A DNA stretch of 64,000 bases from Coriobacteriaceae bacterium (GTDB taxonomy: Bacteria > Actinomycetota > Coriobacteriia > Coriobacteriales > UMGS124): NCBI GenBank assembly GCA_019421015.1, contig JAHZGC010000002.1, positions 62,001-126,000 of the forward strand, written 5' to 3'. The position numbers and the translations under genes were made by a program. Shown piece after piece: positions 44,514-52,365 of the stretch. The notes beneath the pieces were generated by a model, which was not told where the DNA came from, made no database searches, and saw only the letters and a list, made by a program, of their open reading frames with translations. Every line of letters starts with the position of its first letter. Position 1 is the stretch's first letter.

Positions 44514-44725
44514 GGCGAATTCCCCTTTCGTAGGTTAGTAGTTCGAACGCCTTGGTGGCGAACAACGCCAGCAAACCCCTGCGGAGGCTGTGGAAACAAG
44601 TTGACGAAGCTGTAAGGAAAATCTCAGGGCGGCGTAGATTCATGCGTTGCGGGGGACCTGGGGCTGCTCGGGGAAACGTTCGAGTAGTCTGCCGAGTCAA
44701 GGGTTTCTCTGCCAACCGGCTTGCG

Positions 44726-45313
44726 TCACACCCCGCTTTCGCTGGGCACGCTCAGGATGTCGTAGAGCCTGCGGGGCATGATGCTGGCCAGGCGCCGCGA
44801 GGCGGTCTGGGGGTCGGGGACGTTTCCGAGGCGGTACCACTCGGTGAGGATCTCGGTCTCGGTCTTGACCCAGCTGTCGATGCAGAACATCAGTGACTCG
44901 TCGACGGCGACGTGCTGGTAGTCCTGCAGGGTCTCCAGGAGGGCGCACTTCCTGAAATGCGGCATGACGGTGCGCTCTGTCGAGATGTTGAGCGTGTACT
45001 GCGTCGCCACCCTAAAGAAGTCCTTCTCAAGGGAGAGCAGCCGTATGTGGTGCAGGTAGCCGGTCTCCCAGTCTATGGTGCGCCCCACCTCCACCAGGTA
45101 GAAGCGGTGCACAAAGGTAGGCCACCACCAGTGGAGGCTGTACTTGTCGGGAAAGTGGCGGTAGAACGCCTGGCGCGACATGCCGGCCCTGGTGCAGATC
45201 TGGGTAACGGTGATCTGGTCGAGCGAGCGGTCGACCGCGTGCATGATGCGGAGCTTCGCCTGCACGTCGGCGTCGTTCAGGAAACTGTCTGGATCCCACG
45301 GCTCGCGTTTCAT
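44726..45313 (-). CDS. TetR-family transcriptional regulator
   Basis: The protein has 195 residues; AAAGGGGG precedes ATG 45313. TetR HTH at about 20-70: LRIMHAVDRSLDQITVTQIC, TRAGMSRQAFYRHFPDKYSL. A C-terminal helical ligand domain follows (WWWPTFVHRFYLVEVGRTID). It precedes the flavoprotein at 42870-44513 in the same direction with 212 bp between them, so it may control that gene as well as itself. Confidence 0.8.
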   Translation of the reverse strand: MKREPWDPDSFLNDADVQAKLRIMHAVDRSLDQITVTQICTRAGMSRQAFYRHFPDKYSLHWWWPTFVHRFYLVEVGRTIDWETGYLHHIRLLSLEKDFFRVATQYTLNISTERTVMPHFRKCALLETLQDYQHVAVDESLMFCIDSWVKTETEILTEWYRLGNVPDPQTASRRLASIMPRRLYDILSVPSESGV

Positions 45314-45382
45314 GGACGCGCCCCCTTTTGTGCCGCGCCAACCGCCCCCGGTCTTCTCCGGTGCGGACGCCCCTACGTCACG

Positions 45383-45388
45383 AGTATA
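45383..45388 (-). promoter_or_regulatory. Probable -10 box of the TetR gene
   Basis: TATACT on the minus strand, 70 nt before ATG 45313. The rest of the 45314-45533 gap holds no other recognisable signal. Confidence 0.4.
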
Positions 45389-45533
45389 GGACGCGCGGGG
45401 CGCCGTATGGTGCCGGCGTCCCGCGCGCTGCGGACAATGGGGCTTTCTTGTCCTGAGGGTCTCTGGTCTTTGGCCCCTTACGGCCGGCGGCCCTTTTGCC
45501 CGTCCGGTGCCGCGCCGCCCCGGGGCCTTTCGC

Positions 45534-46226
45534 CTACGCCAGCCCGCGCTCCTCGGCGGCTGCCCGCAGGTCGGCCCAGGTGGCCAGGTGGTCTATCTCG
45601 AGGGCCTTGCAGACCTCGTCGCAGGTGCCGCACTGGATGCAGTTGAACAGGCCGCTCTGCACCGCCTCGAGCACGCGGTCGCCCTGGTCGTAGGGGTCGT
45701 AGAACCGCAGGGCCGTGGCGACCATCTGCGTGGGGCCGGCGAACTTCTTGAGCCCCTGCTCGGCCACCACGGGGCAGGCGGCGGTGCACACGCCGCAGCG
45801 GGCACAGTGCTCGAGCGGGTCCACCTTGGCGTAGACGTCGGGGTCCACGGGGGCGTTGATCTCGTCGAGCGTCACAGGCTTGGCGCGCTGGCGCTTCATG
45901 GCCGAAGCCACGCGGTCGGTCACCTTGGTCTTGTCGACCACCAGGTCGCGTACCACCGGGAAGCCCGGCAGCGGGGTCACGAGGTTCTCGCCCGCCTCGT
46001 CGACCAGGGTCACGCAGGCCAGGCACGGCGTGCCGTTGAGGGCCATGGCGCAGCGCCCGCAGTCGCGGCCGCGGCAGCTGAAGTCAAAGACCACGGGGGC
46101 CTCTTCGTCGTTGACGGCCGTAAGGGCCTCGAGCAGGGTCATCGACTCGTGCCAGGGGATGTCGTAGTCGACCACGTAGGGGTTCTCGTCGACGGAGGGA
46201 TCGTATTTCTGGATGCTGATCTTCAT
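45534..46226 (-). CDS. Iron-sulfur subunit of a fumarate reductase/succinate dehydrogenase-type enzyme
   Basis: The protein has 230 residues. The N-terminal ferredoxin domain binds [2Fe-2S] through Cys51, Cys56, Cys59 and Cys71 (SCRGRDCGRC). The C-terminal helical domain has CARCGVCTAACP (141-152) and CIQCGTCDEVC (196-206), each with four cysteines, so two [4Fe-4S] clusters are likely where SdhB/FrdB usually have one [4Fe-4S] and one [3Fe-4S]. It lacks a Tat signal and presumably travels with its partner. The gene follows the flavoprotein by 12 bp and is co-transcribed. No membrane-anchor subunit gene is adjacent. Confidence 0.85.
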   Translation of the reverse strand: MKISIQKYDPSVDENPYVVDYDIPWHESMTLLEALTAVNDEEAPVVFDFSCRGRDCGRCAMALNGTPCLACVTLVDEAGENLVTPLPGFPVVRDLVVDKTKVTDRVASAMKRQRAKPVTLDEINAPVDPDVYAKVDPLEHCARCGVCTAACPVVAEQGLKKFAGPTQMVATALRFYDPYDQGDRVLEAVQSGLFNCIQCGTCDEVCKALEIDHLATWADLRAAAEERGLA

Positions 46227-46238
46227 GGGGATACCTCT

Positions 46239-48062
46239 CTAGTCCTCGACGGTGACGACAGGGGCCTTCTCGCACGTGATGACCCCGTCGCTGTAGCGGG
46301 CGTGGACGTTGCACAGCCAGTTCTCGTCGTCGGTGTCGGGGAACTCGGGGCGGAACATGTGCCCGCGGGTCTCCTCGCGGAACGCCGCGCTGCGGGCGGC
46401 CGCCTCGGCCAGGTCGAGGAGGTTGTAGTTCTCGATGGCGCACTTCCAGTCGGTGTTGAACACGTGGGAGCGGTCGCCCAGCGTCATGGCGGGCATCTCC
46501 TCGGCGCGAATGCGGGCGAGCTCGGCGATGCCGGCCTCGATCTCGCTGGAGGGGCGCGCCGGCTGGCAGGCCTGGTAGCACGCCTGCTGGATCATGCGGC
46601 GCACCTGCTGAGGGCGCTTGCCGCCGGTGCGGCCAAACAGCTCGTGCAGGCGGGCGTGCTCGGCGAGCACGGTCGCCTCGTCCAGGGCGGGAACCTGGGC
46701 CTGGTCGATGTAGGCCACGGCCCGGCTCATGGCGTAGGAGCCGTTGCGCGGGGCCACGTTCACGGTGCTGCCGCCCTGGGCCCCCGAGAACCCGCCGCCG
46801 CGGGCGTGGAACAGGCCGGCTATGCCCTCCACCATGAGGTCGCCGTCGGCCACGGGGTTGCCGGCGTGCTCGTAGGCCTCCAGGCACACCTCGAGCTTGG
46901 TGCCCTCGACGTCGATGCCAAAGACCTCCTTCCACAGCCCGATGTTGCGCTGGTAGGTCTCGCCGATGGCCCCAAAGGCCTCGGGAGACGAGAAGTCCAC
47001 GTAGACGCCGCCGTTCTCGGTGCCGCCGCCCTCGGCGATGCACCGGGCGATGGCCTGGGTGAAGGTGATCTTGTTGAGCGTGGAGTAGTCCATGCCGCGG
47101 AAGAAGTAGTTGCCGTCCTTGTCGCAGATGTACTCGCAGCACCCCGAGTCGGCGCCGATGCCGCTCTGGAACGAGCAGGCGATGCCACGGGGCTCGATGT
47201 TGAGCAGGTCGCACTGGAAGAACTCGTTGCCCTCGAGCGCGCAGCCGTGGCGGAAGGCTGCGGCGTCGATGTCGCCGGTGTTGTCGGGCGAGTTGATGGT
47301 GCGGGCCCCGCAGGTGTTCCAGCCGTACATCCAGGTGGAGGCGCCGGTGCAGCACACCGTGGCCTTGGAGCGGACCACCCTGAAGGAGCCGGTGGGTATG
47401 TGGAGGCCCATGACGCCGCAGCAGACGCCGTCCTGCACGGCGATGTCGGTGGCCATGGTCTGGTCGAGGATCTTGACCCCCAAATCACCCATGGCGTCGA
47501 GCTGGTGGCGCGAGAATCCCCGGTAGATGCCGTAGATCGTGGGGAAGTCCAGCAAAGGCTTGATCTCGCCCGTATCGGGGTCGCGGTCGAGCAGGCCGTA
47601 GCCCAAATTCACGTCGCGCACCATGAGGTTGCGGTCCTCGCCCATCCAGTGCTCGTAGCTGTTCTTCTCGATGGCCTGGTTGGTGAGCTCGTTCAGCACG
47701 AAGTCGGTGGACTCGCGCCACGGCAGGTCGTCGCGCACGAAGTTCACGAACTGGTCCCAGTTGTAGCCGGCCGGGCCGCCAAAGCCGTGGGGTCCCTTCT
47801 CGATCACGACCACGTCCTTGCCGGCGTCCACGGCCGCGATGGCCGCCGCCACGCCTGCCAGGCCCCCTCCTATGATGCAGACGTCGGTGTTGTAGACCTC
47901 GTAGTCAACGTGGCCCGGGTCGCTTGCGACCCTCTCTGCCGCGCCTTCGGCCTGGGCCGCCGCGATGGTCGGGGCACCTCCCAGCGCCGCCGCCCCCATG
48001 GCGGTCGCGCCTCCCAGCACGAGGTCCCTACGCGTGATGTTCCCAGCGGGTTCGGTGCGCAT
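46239..48062 (-). CDS. Tat-exported flavoprotein subunit (FrdA/SdhA-like) of a two-subunit reductase
   Basis: ATG 48062 has GGGGAGG upstream; 607 residues. Twin-arginine signal ITRRDLVLGGATAMGAAALG, FAD motif DVCIIGGGLAGVAAAIAAV (about 60-78). Unlike the single-subunit reductases of this window, it has the full SdhA/FrdA C-terminal domain (GRTGGKRPQQVRRMIQQACY, FREETRGHMFRPEFPDTDDE). It is paired with the iron-sulfur gene 12 bp downstream. The result would be an exported soluble dimer, probably taking electrons from an unlinked quinol oxidase or cytochrome. The substrate could be fumarate-like or another enoate. Confidence 0.85.
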   Translation of the reverse strand: MRTEPAGNITRRDLVLGGATAMGAAALGGAPTIAAAQAEGAAERVASDPGHVDYEVYNTDVCIIGGGLAGVAAAIAAVDAGKDVVVIEKGPHGFGGPAGYNWDQFVNFVRDDLPWRESTDFVLNELTNQAIEKNSYEHWMGEDRNLMVRDVNLGYGLLDRDPDTGEIKPLLDFPTIYGIYRGFSRHQLDAMGDLGVKILDQTMATDIAVQDGVCCGVMGLHIPTGSFRVVRSKATVCCTGASTWMYGWNTCGARTINSPDNTGDIDAAAFRHGCALEGNEFFQCDLLNIEPRGIACSFQSGIGADSGCCEYICDKDGNYFFRGMDYSTLNKITFTQAIARCIAEGGGTENGGVYVDFSSPEAFGAIGETYQRNIGLWKEVFGIDVEGTKLEVCLEAYEHAGNPVADGDLMVEGIAGLFHARGGGFSGAQGGSTVNVAPRNGSYAMSRAVAYIDQAQVPALDEATVLAEHARLHELFGRTGGKRPQQVRRMIQQACYQACQPARPSSEIEAGIAELARIRAEEMPAMTLGDRSHVFNTDWKCAIENYNLLDLAEAAARSAAFREETRGHMFRPEFPDTDDENWLCNVHARYSDGVITCEKAPVVTVED

Positions 48063-48249
48063 TGCCTCCCCTTTCTCCTTGGGCGGGTCGGCCTCGCCTG
48101 GTGCTTGGCTCGCCCGCACCATGACTGTAGGCCGCCGCGGCGGGGAGCCTCAAGGAACAAAGCGGCGCATCTGTTCGCAAAACGCGGACAATGCGGGGTC
48201 GCTGGGGTATGGGCAGACCGGCGCCGCCGGCGCGGGCCGCCGTCGGGGG

Positions 48250-48255
48250 TATAGT
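48250..48255 (+). promoter_or_regulatory. Probable -10 box
   Basis: TATAGT about 108 nt before ATG 48363, rightward, in the gap between the divergent flavoprotein (48062) and the orphan gene. Confidence 0.35.
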
Positions 48256-48362
48256 GGGGTGCCCGAGGTGCCTCGAGATGCCGAGAACACCGCGCCGCCC
48301 GTAGGTACTCCCAACACGGGGCCCGACGCCTTGCGTGGGCTCGCGTAGCAAAGGAGCTGGCC

Positions 48363-48950
48363 ATGACCCCATTGACTCCGACGCCCCCAACGGACCCGCC
48401 AACCTCGGCGGCCTCTTCGATCCCGTCGCCAGGGTCGTCTCCCGACCTGTTGCGGATCGTGCGCGACTACGCCCGGGCCGCCCGGGCCTACGATGCCATG
48501 GCCGTGCGTCTGCGGGAGGCCGCGCCTGCGTCTGCGGCCCTGGAAGTGGGGGAACAGGGGGCCGCGATCCTCGCCATCGTGCATGGCTGCGCGGCCGATT
48601 GCCTGGGCCGCGGGGCACAGGCTGCCCGTGACGCCGCAGGGCGCCTGTGTGTCTGGGGAGGCTTGTCGGTCGAGTTTGCCGAGAACGGAAGCGCGGGGGC
48701 CGAGGTCGCCTCGCCCGACGTGGCAACCGCGTCGGCTCCGAGCGGCGGTTTTTTTGCCCGTTGGTACGAGGGGATGGCCAAAGAGCTGTATAGCTGGGTC
48801 GAGTTGCTCGCCGACGACGCGGAGGCCGCGGTGGGCCAGACGGGCGACCGGGCGCTCGTGGGAGACACCCATCCCTACGGTGACGTGATCTACGGCATCG
48901 TGATTCCCTACCTGTTCCGGGCGGCCGATGTCCTGAGGGGTGTCGAATGA
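48363..48950 (+). CDS. Hypothetical protein
   Basis: ATG 48363 with AAAGGAG 6 nt upstream; 195 residues. It begins with a Pro/Thr/Ser-rich tail of ~25 residues. A helical protein follows (LLRIVRDYARAARAYDAMAV, FFARWYEGMAKELYSWVELL) that ends with a partly hydrophobic DVIYGIVIPYLFRAADVLRG. There is no signal peptide and no known domain. Being divergent from the two-subunit reductase, it might be a dedicated accessory or chaperone protein for it. Its helical character would suit that, but the sequence alone does not show it. Confidence 0.55.
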   Translation: MTPLTPTPPTDPPTSAASSIPSPGSSPDLLRIVRDYARAARAYDAMAVRLREAAPASAALEVGEQGAAILAIVHGCAADCLGRGAQAARDAAGRLCVWGGLSVEFAENGSAGAEVASPDVATASAPSGGFFARWYEGMAKELYSWVELLADDAEAAVGQTGDRALVGDTHPYGDVIYGIVIPYLFRAADVLRGVE

Positions 48951-49029
48951 CGCGACGGCCCCGGCCTTGTAGCGACCGCTCGATTTGAATCGCGGACTGC
49001 TCGGGCCGGGGCCCGTTTAACCGTTCTCC

Positions 49030-49216
49030 CTACTGCCGTCCCACAAAGTCGAGCAGCTCCTGGTGGGTGTGCACACCCAGCTTTGCGTAGATGTGGGCCA
49101 CGTGGGTCTTTACGGTGTTGTACGAGACGCCCAGGGCCTGCTGGATGTACACGCCGTTGCGGCCGGCCGCGAGCAGCTCGAAGACCTCGGTCTCGCGCGG
49201 GGTCAGTTGGTTATCC
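49030..49216 (-). pseudogene. LuxR HTH stump
   Basis: Read leftward, the DNA encodes NQLTPRETEVFELLAAGRN, GVYIQQALGVSYNTVKTHVA and HIYAKLGVHTHQELLDFVG to a TAG at 49030-49032. This is a complete LuxR-type HTH like those of the five intact regulators here. Everything before it is gone: the frame runs straight into the 3' end of the fic gene. A LuxR gene, probably once paired with the two-subunit reductase, has lost its membrane half. Confidence 0.85.
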
Positions 49217-49228
49217 GGGGGACTCCGG

Positions 49229-49957
49229 CTACGCCGTGATTCCGAGGTACTCGTCGAGGCGGCGCTCCTCTAGCTCGGCGACCATCTCCGCGAACGGACC
49301 GAGGTCCCCTTGCACCGCATAGGCTTCCAGGGCTTCGTAGTACGCCAGCCGGTCTTCTTTGGCGACGGAGACCGGCAGGAACTCGGCGAGCATCAACTGA
49401 TAGTTCATGATCATGCGCGATGTCCTGCCATTGCCGTCGACGAACGGGTGGATTCTGACGAACTCGGCGTGCGTCCAGGCGGCCAGCTCGATGGCGTTGT
49501 CAAATCCGCGCTCGGTCAGATCGAGGAAGAAGTCCTTAATTTGCTGGTACATGGCGGCGGGGGCCGGAGGTTTATGCCCGGCCCCCGAAATGCGCACTTC
49601 AACATTGCGATATACGCCGCCTACTAGGATGTTCTCCATAAGAAGGGCGTGGATGTCTTTAACGGCTCGCTCGTCGAGTGGCTGGCCGTCGCGGACGCGA
49701 CGCTTCACGTACGAGAACGCCTTCTCATGGTTCGCAACTTCGTAAATCTCGCGCAAGGGTTTGCCGCCCACCGAGATGCCATCTTCGAGCAAGGTTTTGG
49801 TCTGGAGGAGCGAGAGGGTGTTGCCTTCGATGGCTGTTGAGTTGTGGGCGTATTCGATGTCGAAGCTTCGGTCGAAGCTGCGCAGAACCTCCGGTGCGAT
49901 GGAGCTGCGTGCCGCGAGAAGGCTCTCTTTCTTTTGGACAAGACGCGCGTATTCCAC
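49229..49957 (-). CDS. Fic-domain AMP-transferase, class II (N-terminal inhibitory motif)
   Basis: The start is GTG 49957, with GCGGAGG directly upstream and the YqeY stop 12 bp away; 242 residues. Fic motif HPFVDGNGRTSR begins at His170, as required for adenylyl transfer. The autoinhibitory motif S40-xxx-E44-G45 (STAIEGN) precedes it, which marks class II. Target proteins are unknown. The gene sits directly behind yqeY, probably in the same transcript. Its 3' end abuts a LuxR stump, so its arrival may have destroyed that regulator. Confidence 0.85.
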   Translation of the reverse strand: MEYARLVQKKESLLAARSSIAPEVLRSFDRSFDIEYAHNSTAIEGNTLSLLQTKTLLEDGISVGGKPLREIYEVANHEKAFSYVKRRVRDGQPLDERAVKDIHALLMENILVGGVYRNVEVRISGAGHKPPAPAAMYQQIKDFFLDLTERGFDNAIELAAWTHAEFVRIHPFVDGNGRTSRMIMNYQLMLAEFLPVSVAKEDRLAYYEALEAYAVQGDLGPFAEMVAELEERRLDEYLGITA

Positions 49958-49968
49958 GAATCCTCCGC

Positions 49969-50412
49969 TTACCCCAGCCGGCCGTTCAGGATGCCGGCGG
50001 CCTCGGGCTTGTCGAAGTTGCCGCCGGTCTGCTCGCCCAGGGCCTTCATGACCTTGCCCATGTCCTTCTTGCTGGTATAGCCGCCCTCGGTGCAGATCTG
50101 GTCGATGAGCGCGGCCAGCTCTTCGCCCTTGAGCTGGGTCGGCAGCAGCCCCTCGAGCACCTCGACCTGGTAGGCGAGGGTGGCGGTGCGGTCGTCGTCG
50201 GTGCCGGCCTGGCGCGAGTAGCCCAGGGTCTCGCTGGTGACCTTGACGAGCTTCTTGACGCAGGCGGTCACGTCGGCCTCGGTGACTTCGCGGCGCTGGT
50301 CGACCTCGATCTTCTTGAACTCCTCGTTCACCTGGCGCAGGATCGAGAGGCGTGCCTTGTCCTTGGCGCGCATGGCGTCTTTGATGAGCTCCAGAACGTC
50401 GTCTTTTTGCAT
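49969..50412 (-). CDS. yqeY: GatB/YqeY domain protein
   Basis: The protein has 147 residues; AAGGAGG lies before ATG 50412. A typical YqeY protein: IKDAMRAKDKARLSILRQV near the N-terminus, LLPTQLKGEELAALIDQIC in the middle and the closing GKVMKALGEQTGGNFDKPEA. The family resembles the tRNA-binding tail of GatB and is thought to bind tRNA or act in tRNA-dependent amidation. It is a conserved housekeeping-type gene and the likely head of a two-gene unit with fic. Confidence 0.85.
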   Translation of the reverse strand: MQKDDVLELIKDAMRAKDKARLSILRQVNEEFKKIEVDQRREVTEADVTACVKKLVKVTSETLGYSRQAGTDDDRTATLAYQVEVLEGLLPTQLKGEELAALIDQICTEGGYTSKKDMGKVMKALGEQTGGNFDKPEAAGILNGRLG

Positions 50413-50730
50413 GGGAAACCTCCTTGACGGTGGATGGGATGCGCGGTGCGGCGGACGTGCGGCATGGCATCTTTGAGGTACTCAGTGTACGGCCGGCGGG
50501 GGAGGGCTGTGGTGGAGAAACCCGGTTGTTGCTCCCCTACCGCGTGGTGATGATACTTCTACCTGACGGTGAACTGAATGTGATTTCAACCGCCGAGCTC
50601 TTGAAGGCGTGCGGAGGGGCGATGCCGCTCGGGGCCAAGCGGGCGATGTGCGTATGGAATCCGTCGCGTAACGGCCCGTCTTTCCCTGCTAGCATGGTGA
50701 CCGTTGATGCGGGGGTGTAAAGGAGCTGAG
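50413..50730. other. Intergenic stretch between yqeY and LuxR gene
   Basis: 318 bp carrying the leader of two divergent genes. I see no convincing gene, repeat or dyad. A frame from 50424 is open but lacks coding character. Confidence 0.4.
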
Positions 50731-52161
50731 ATGGGGGACGACTCGCCGCGGGGTTCTTTGGAAGGGGCGCTCACGCCGTTTAGATGGGACCTCATGGGGT
50801 TCGGTCTAAGCCATGCATGGATTACGGGGTTGCTGGCTCAGGCCGCCCGTGAGCCATGGGCGGTCGGATCGGTGCTCAATGCCCAGATGTTCATCTACAT
50901 CGCCGCGATTATTGCGGGCGGTGCTCTTATCGCGGGCCCACTGCGCCGGGGGCTTCCCGGGCGGCGCGTATTTGCCGTTGTCGCGGTGCTTGCGGCCCTG
51001 TGCACCCTTTGCGTGGGCATGGCCGGTCCCACGGTGTGCGCGCCGTTGCTCTGGGTCGGTTTTTCGGGGGCTGGAGCGTGTGGGGCGTTTTTTGAAATCG
51101 TGTGGGCCATGCGGTTCGTGTCAATTCCTTACGCCGCGATTCCGCTGTACATCCTATTTGCCATGGCCATATCGTCGCTGCTCAACATAGGGGTGGGGTT
51201 GCTTCCCTCGCCGGCGGCGCTCGGGGTGGGGGCGTTCTTGCTCATGGGGTCGGGAGTATGTTATGCGGCAAACTATGCTTGGGACGATACGCCCCGAGGG
51301 CACGAACGCCCTCGTCCAAATGTGCGCGCTTTGGTGAGCGTTGTGTCGGGGTGCCTTGTGTTCTCGCTCACGTACAACCTGTTCGTGACGCTGACCTACC
51401 ACACCTTTACCCCCGCGGTGGTCTCGTCGGTTCGGTTCTGGGCCAACTTTTTGGCCGCGCTGATTCTAGTCACGTCGTTTATGCTGGTGCGTCGCGTAAG
51501 CGCCATTGGCATTTTTCGCTTCATCCTGCCGGTTACAGCGGTGGGGTTCGTCCTGTTTCTCATAGCCCCCCAGTCCCTTGGGGAGGCCGGGCTCGCCGTG
51601 GCAGGTGTGGGTCGTAAGTTTTTCGATATTCTCACGCTCGTGGTGATGGTGCGGGCCGTGCAGGAGTGCGCGTTGCCGCCGGCTTTGTGGCTGGGGCTGC
51701 TCAACATTGCCAAAAACGCCGGTTACGGTGTCGGTCTGGGGCTGGCTGCCGCGGTGACGGTGGCGTCCAATGCCCAACTTGTTCAGGTTGCCACGATCTT
51801 GCCGGTACTCATCCTGGCCCTCATCGTGTGCTTCGTGTGGCTTTTTCCTGAACGCACGTTGGAGCACCTCTTCGTGGTTCAGCCGGCGCGGCCCTCCGCG
51901 TCCGGTCCCACTTTGACCGACGGGGTGCGCCAGGTGGCCGACGAACATGGGCTTACCCCGCGCGAGTTGGAGGTGCTCGAGCTTTTAGCCCGCGGCCGAA
52001 CCGAGGTCGTTATCATGCAAAAGCTGGGCGTCTCCAAAGGCACTGCCCATACGCATGTGACCCATATTTACCAAAAGTTGGGCGTGCACGCGCAGCAGGA
52101 GCTTATCGAGATGGTCGAGAAGACCATCGAAGACAAAAGCCCTGTACAGAGCCCTGATTAG
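50731..52161 (+). CDS. LuxR-type regulator with polytopic membrane N-terminus
   Basis: ATG 50731 is preferred, with AAAGGAG 5 nt upstream; 476 residues. Repeated hydrophobic segments run from residue 20 to about 385, then a LuxR HTH (LTPRELEVLELLARGRTEVV, LGVSKGTAHTHVTHIYQKLG). The following flavoprotein gene lies in the same direction 204 bp later, so here regulator and target are in tandem and not divergent. Base composition is slightly less GC-rich than in the other LuxR genes. Confidence 0.85.
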   Translation: MGDDSPRGSLEGALTPFRWDLMGFGLSHAWITGLLAQAAREPWAVGSVLNAQMFIYIAAIIAGGALIAGPLRRGLPGRRVFAVVAVLAALCTLCVGMAGPTVCAPLLWVGFSGAGACGAFFEIVWAMRFVSIPYAAIPLYILFAMAISSLLNIGVGLLPSPAALGVGAFLLMGSGVCYAANYAWDDTPRGHERPRPNVRALVSVVSGCLVFSLTYNLFVTLTYHTFTPAVVSSVRFWANFLAALILVTSFMLVRRVSAIGIFRFILPVTAVGFVLFLIAPQSLGEAGLAVAGVGRKFFDILTLVVMVRAVQECALPPALWLGLLNIAKNAGYGVGLGLAAAVTVASNAQLVQVATILPVLILALIVCFVWLFPERTLEHLFVVQPARPSASGPTLTDGVRQVADEHGLTPRELEVLELLARGRTEVVIMQKLGVSKGTAHTHVTHIYQKLGVHAQQELIEMVEKTIEDKSPVQSPD

Positions 52162-52365
52162 ACTCCACGCGTCGATGGCCTGCGTGTCATCGGCCAGACG
52201 GGTCGAGGGCACTTGCGGATGCCCTGCTGCGTCTAATCCGCTTACTCAGTCGATGGCGGGTCACCCCTTGCGCGGTAACGTGGCCGGCATGCCGTCCGGG
52301 TTCCGTGCCCGGTCGGTCGCACGATGTGTAGGCGTTCGCGCAAAACATGCAGAAGGGGAGATGCC

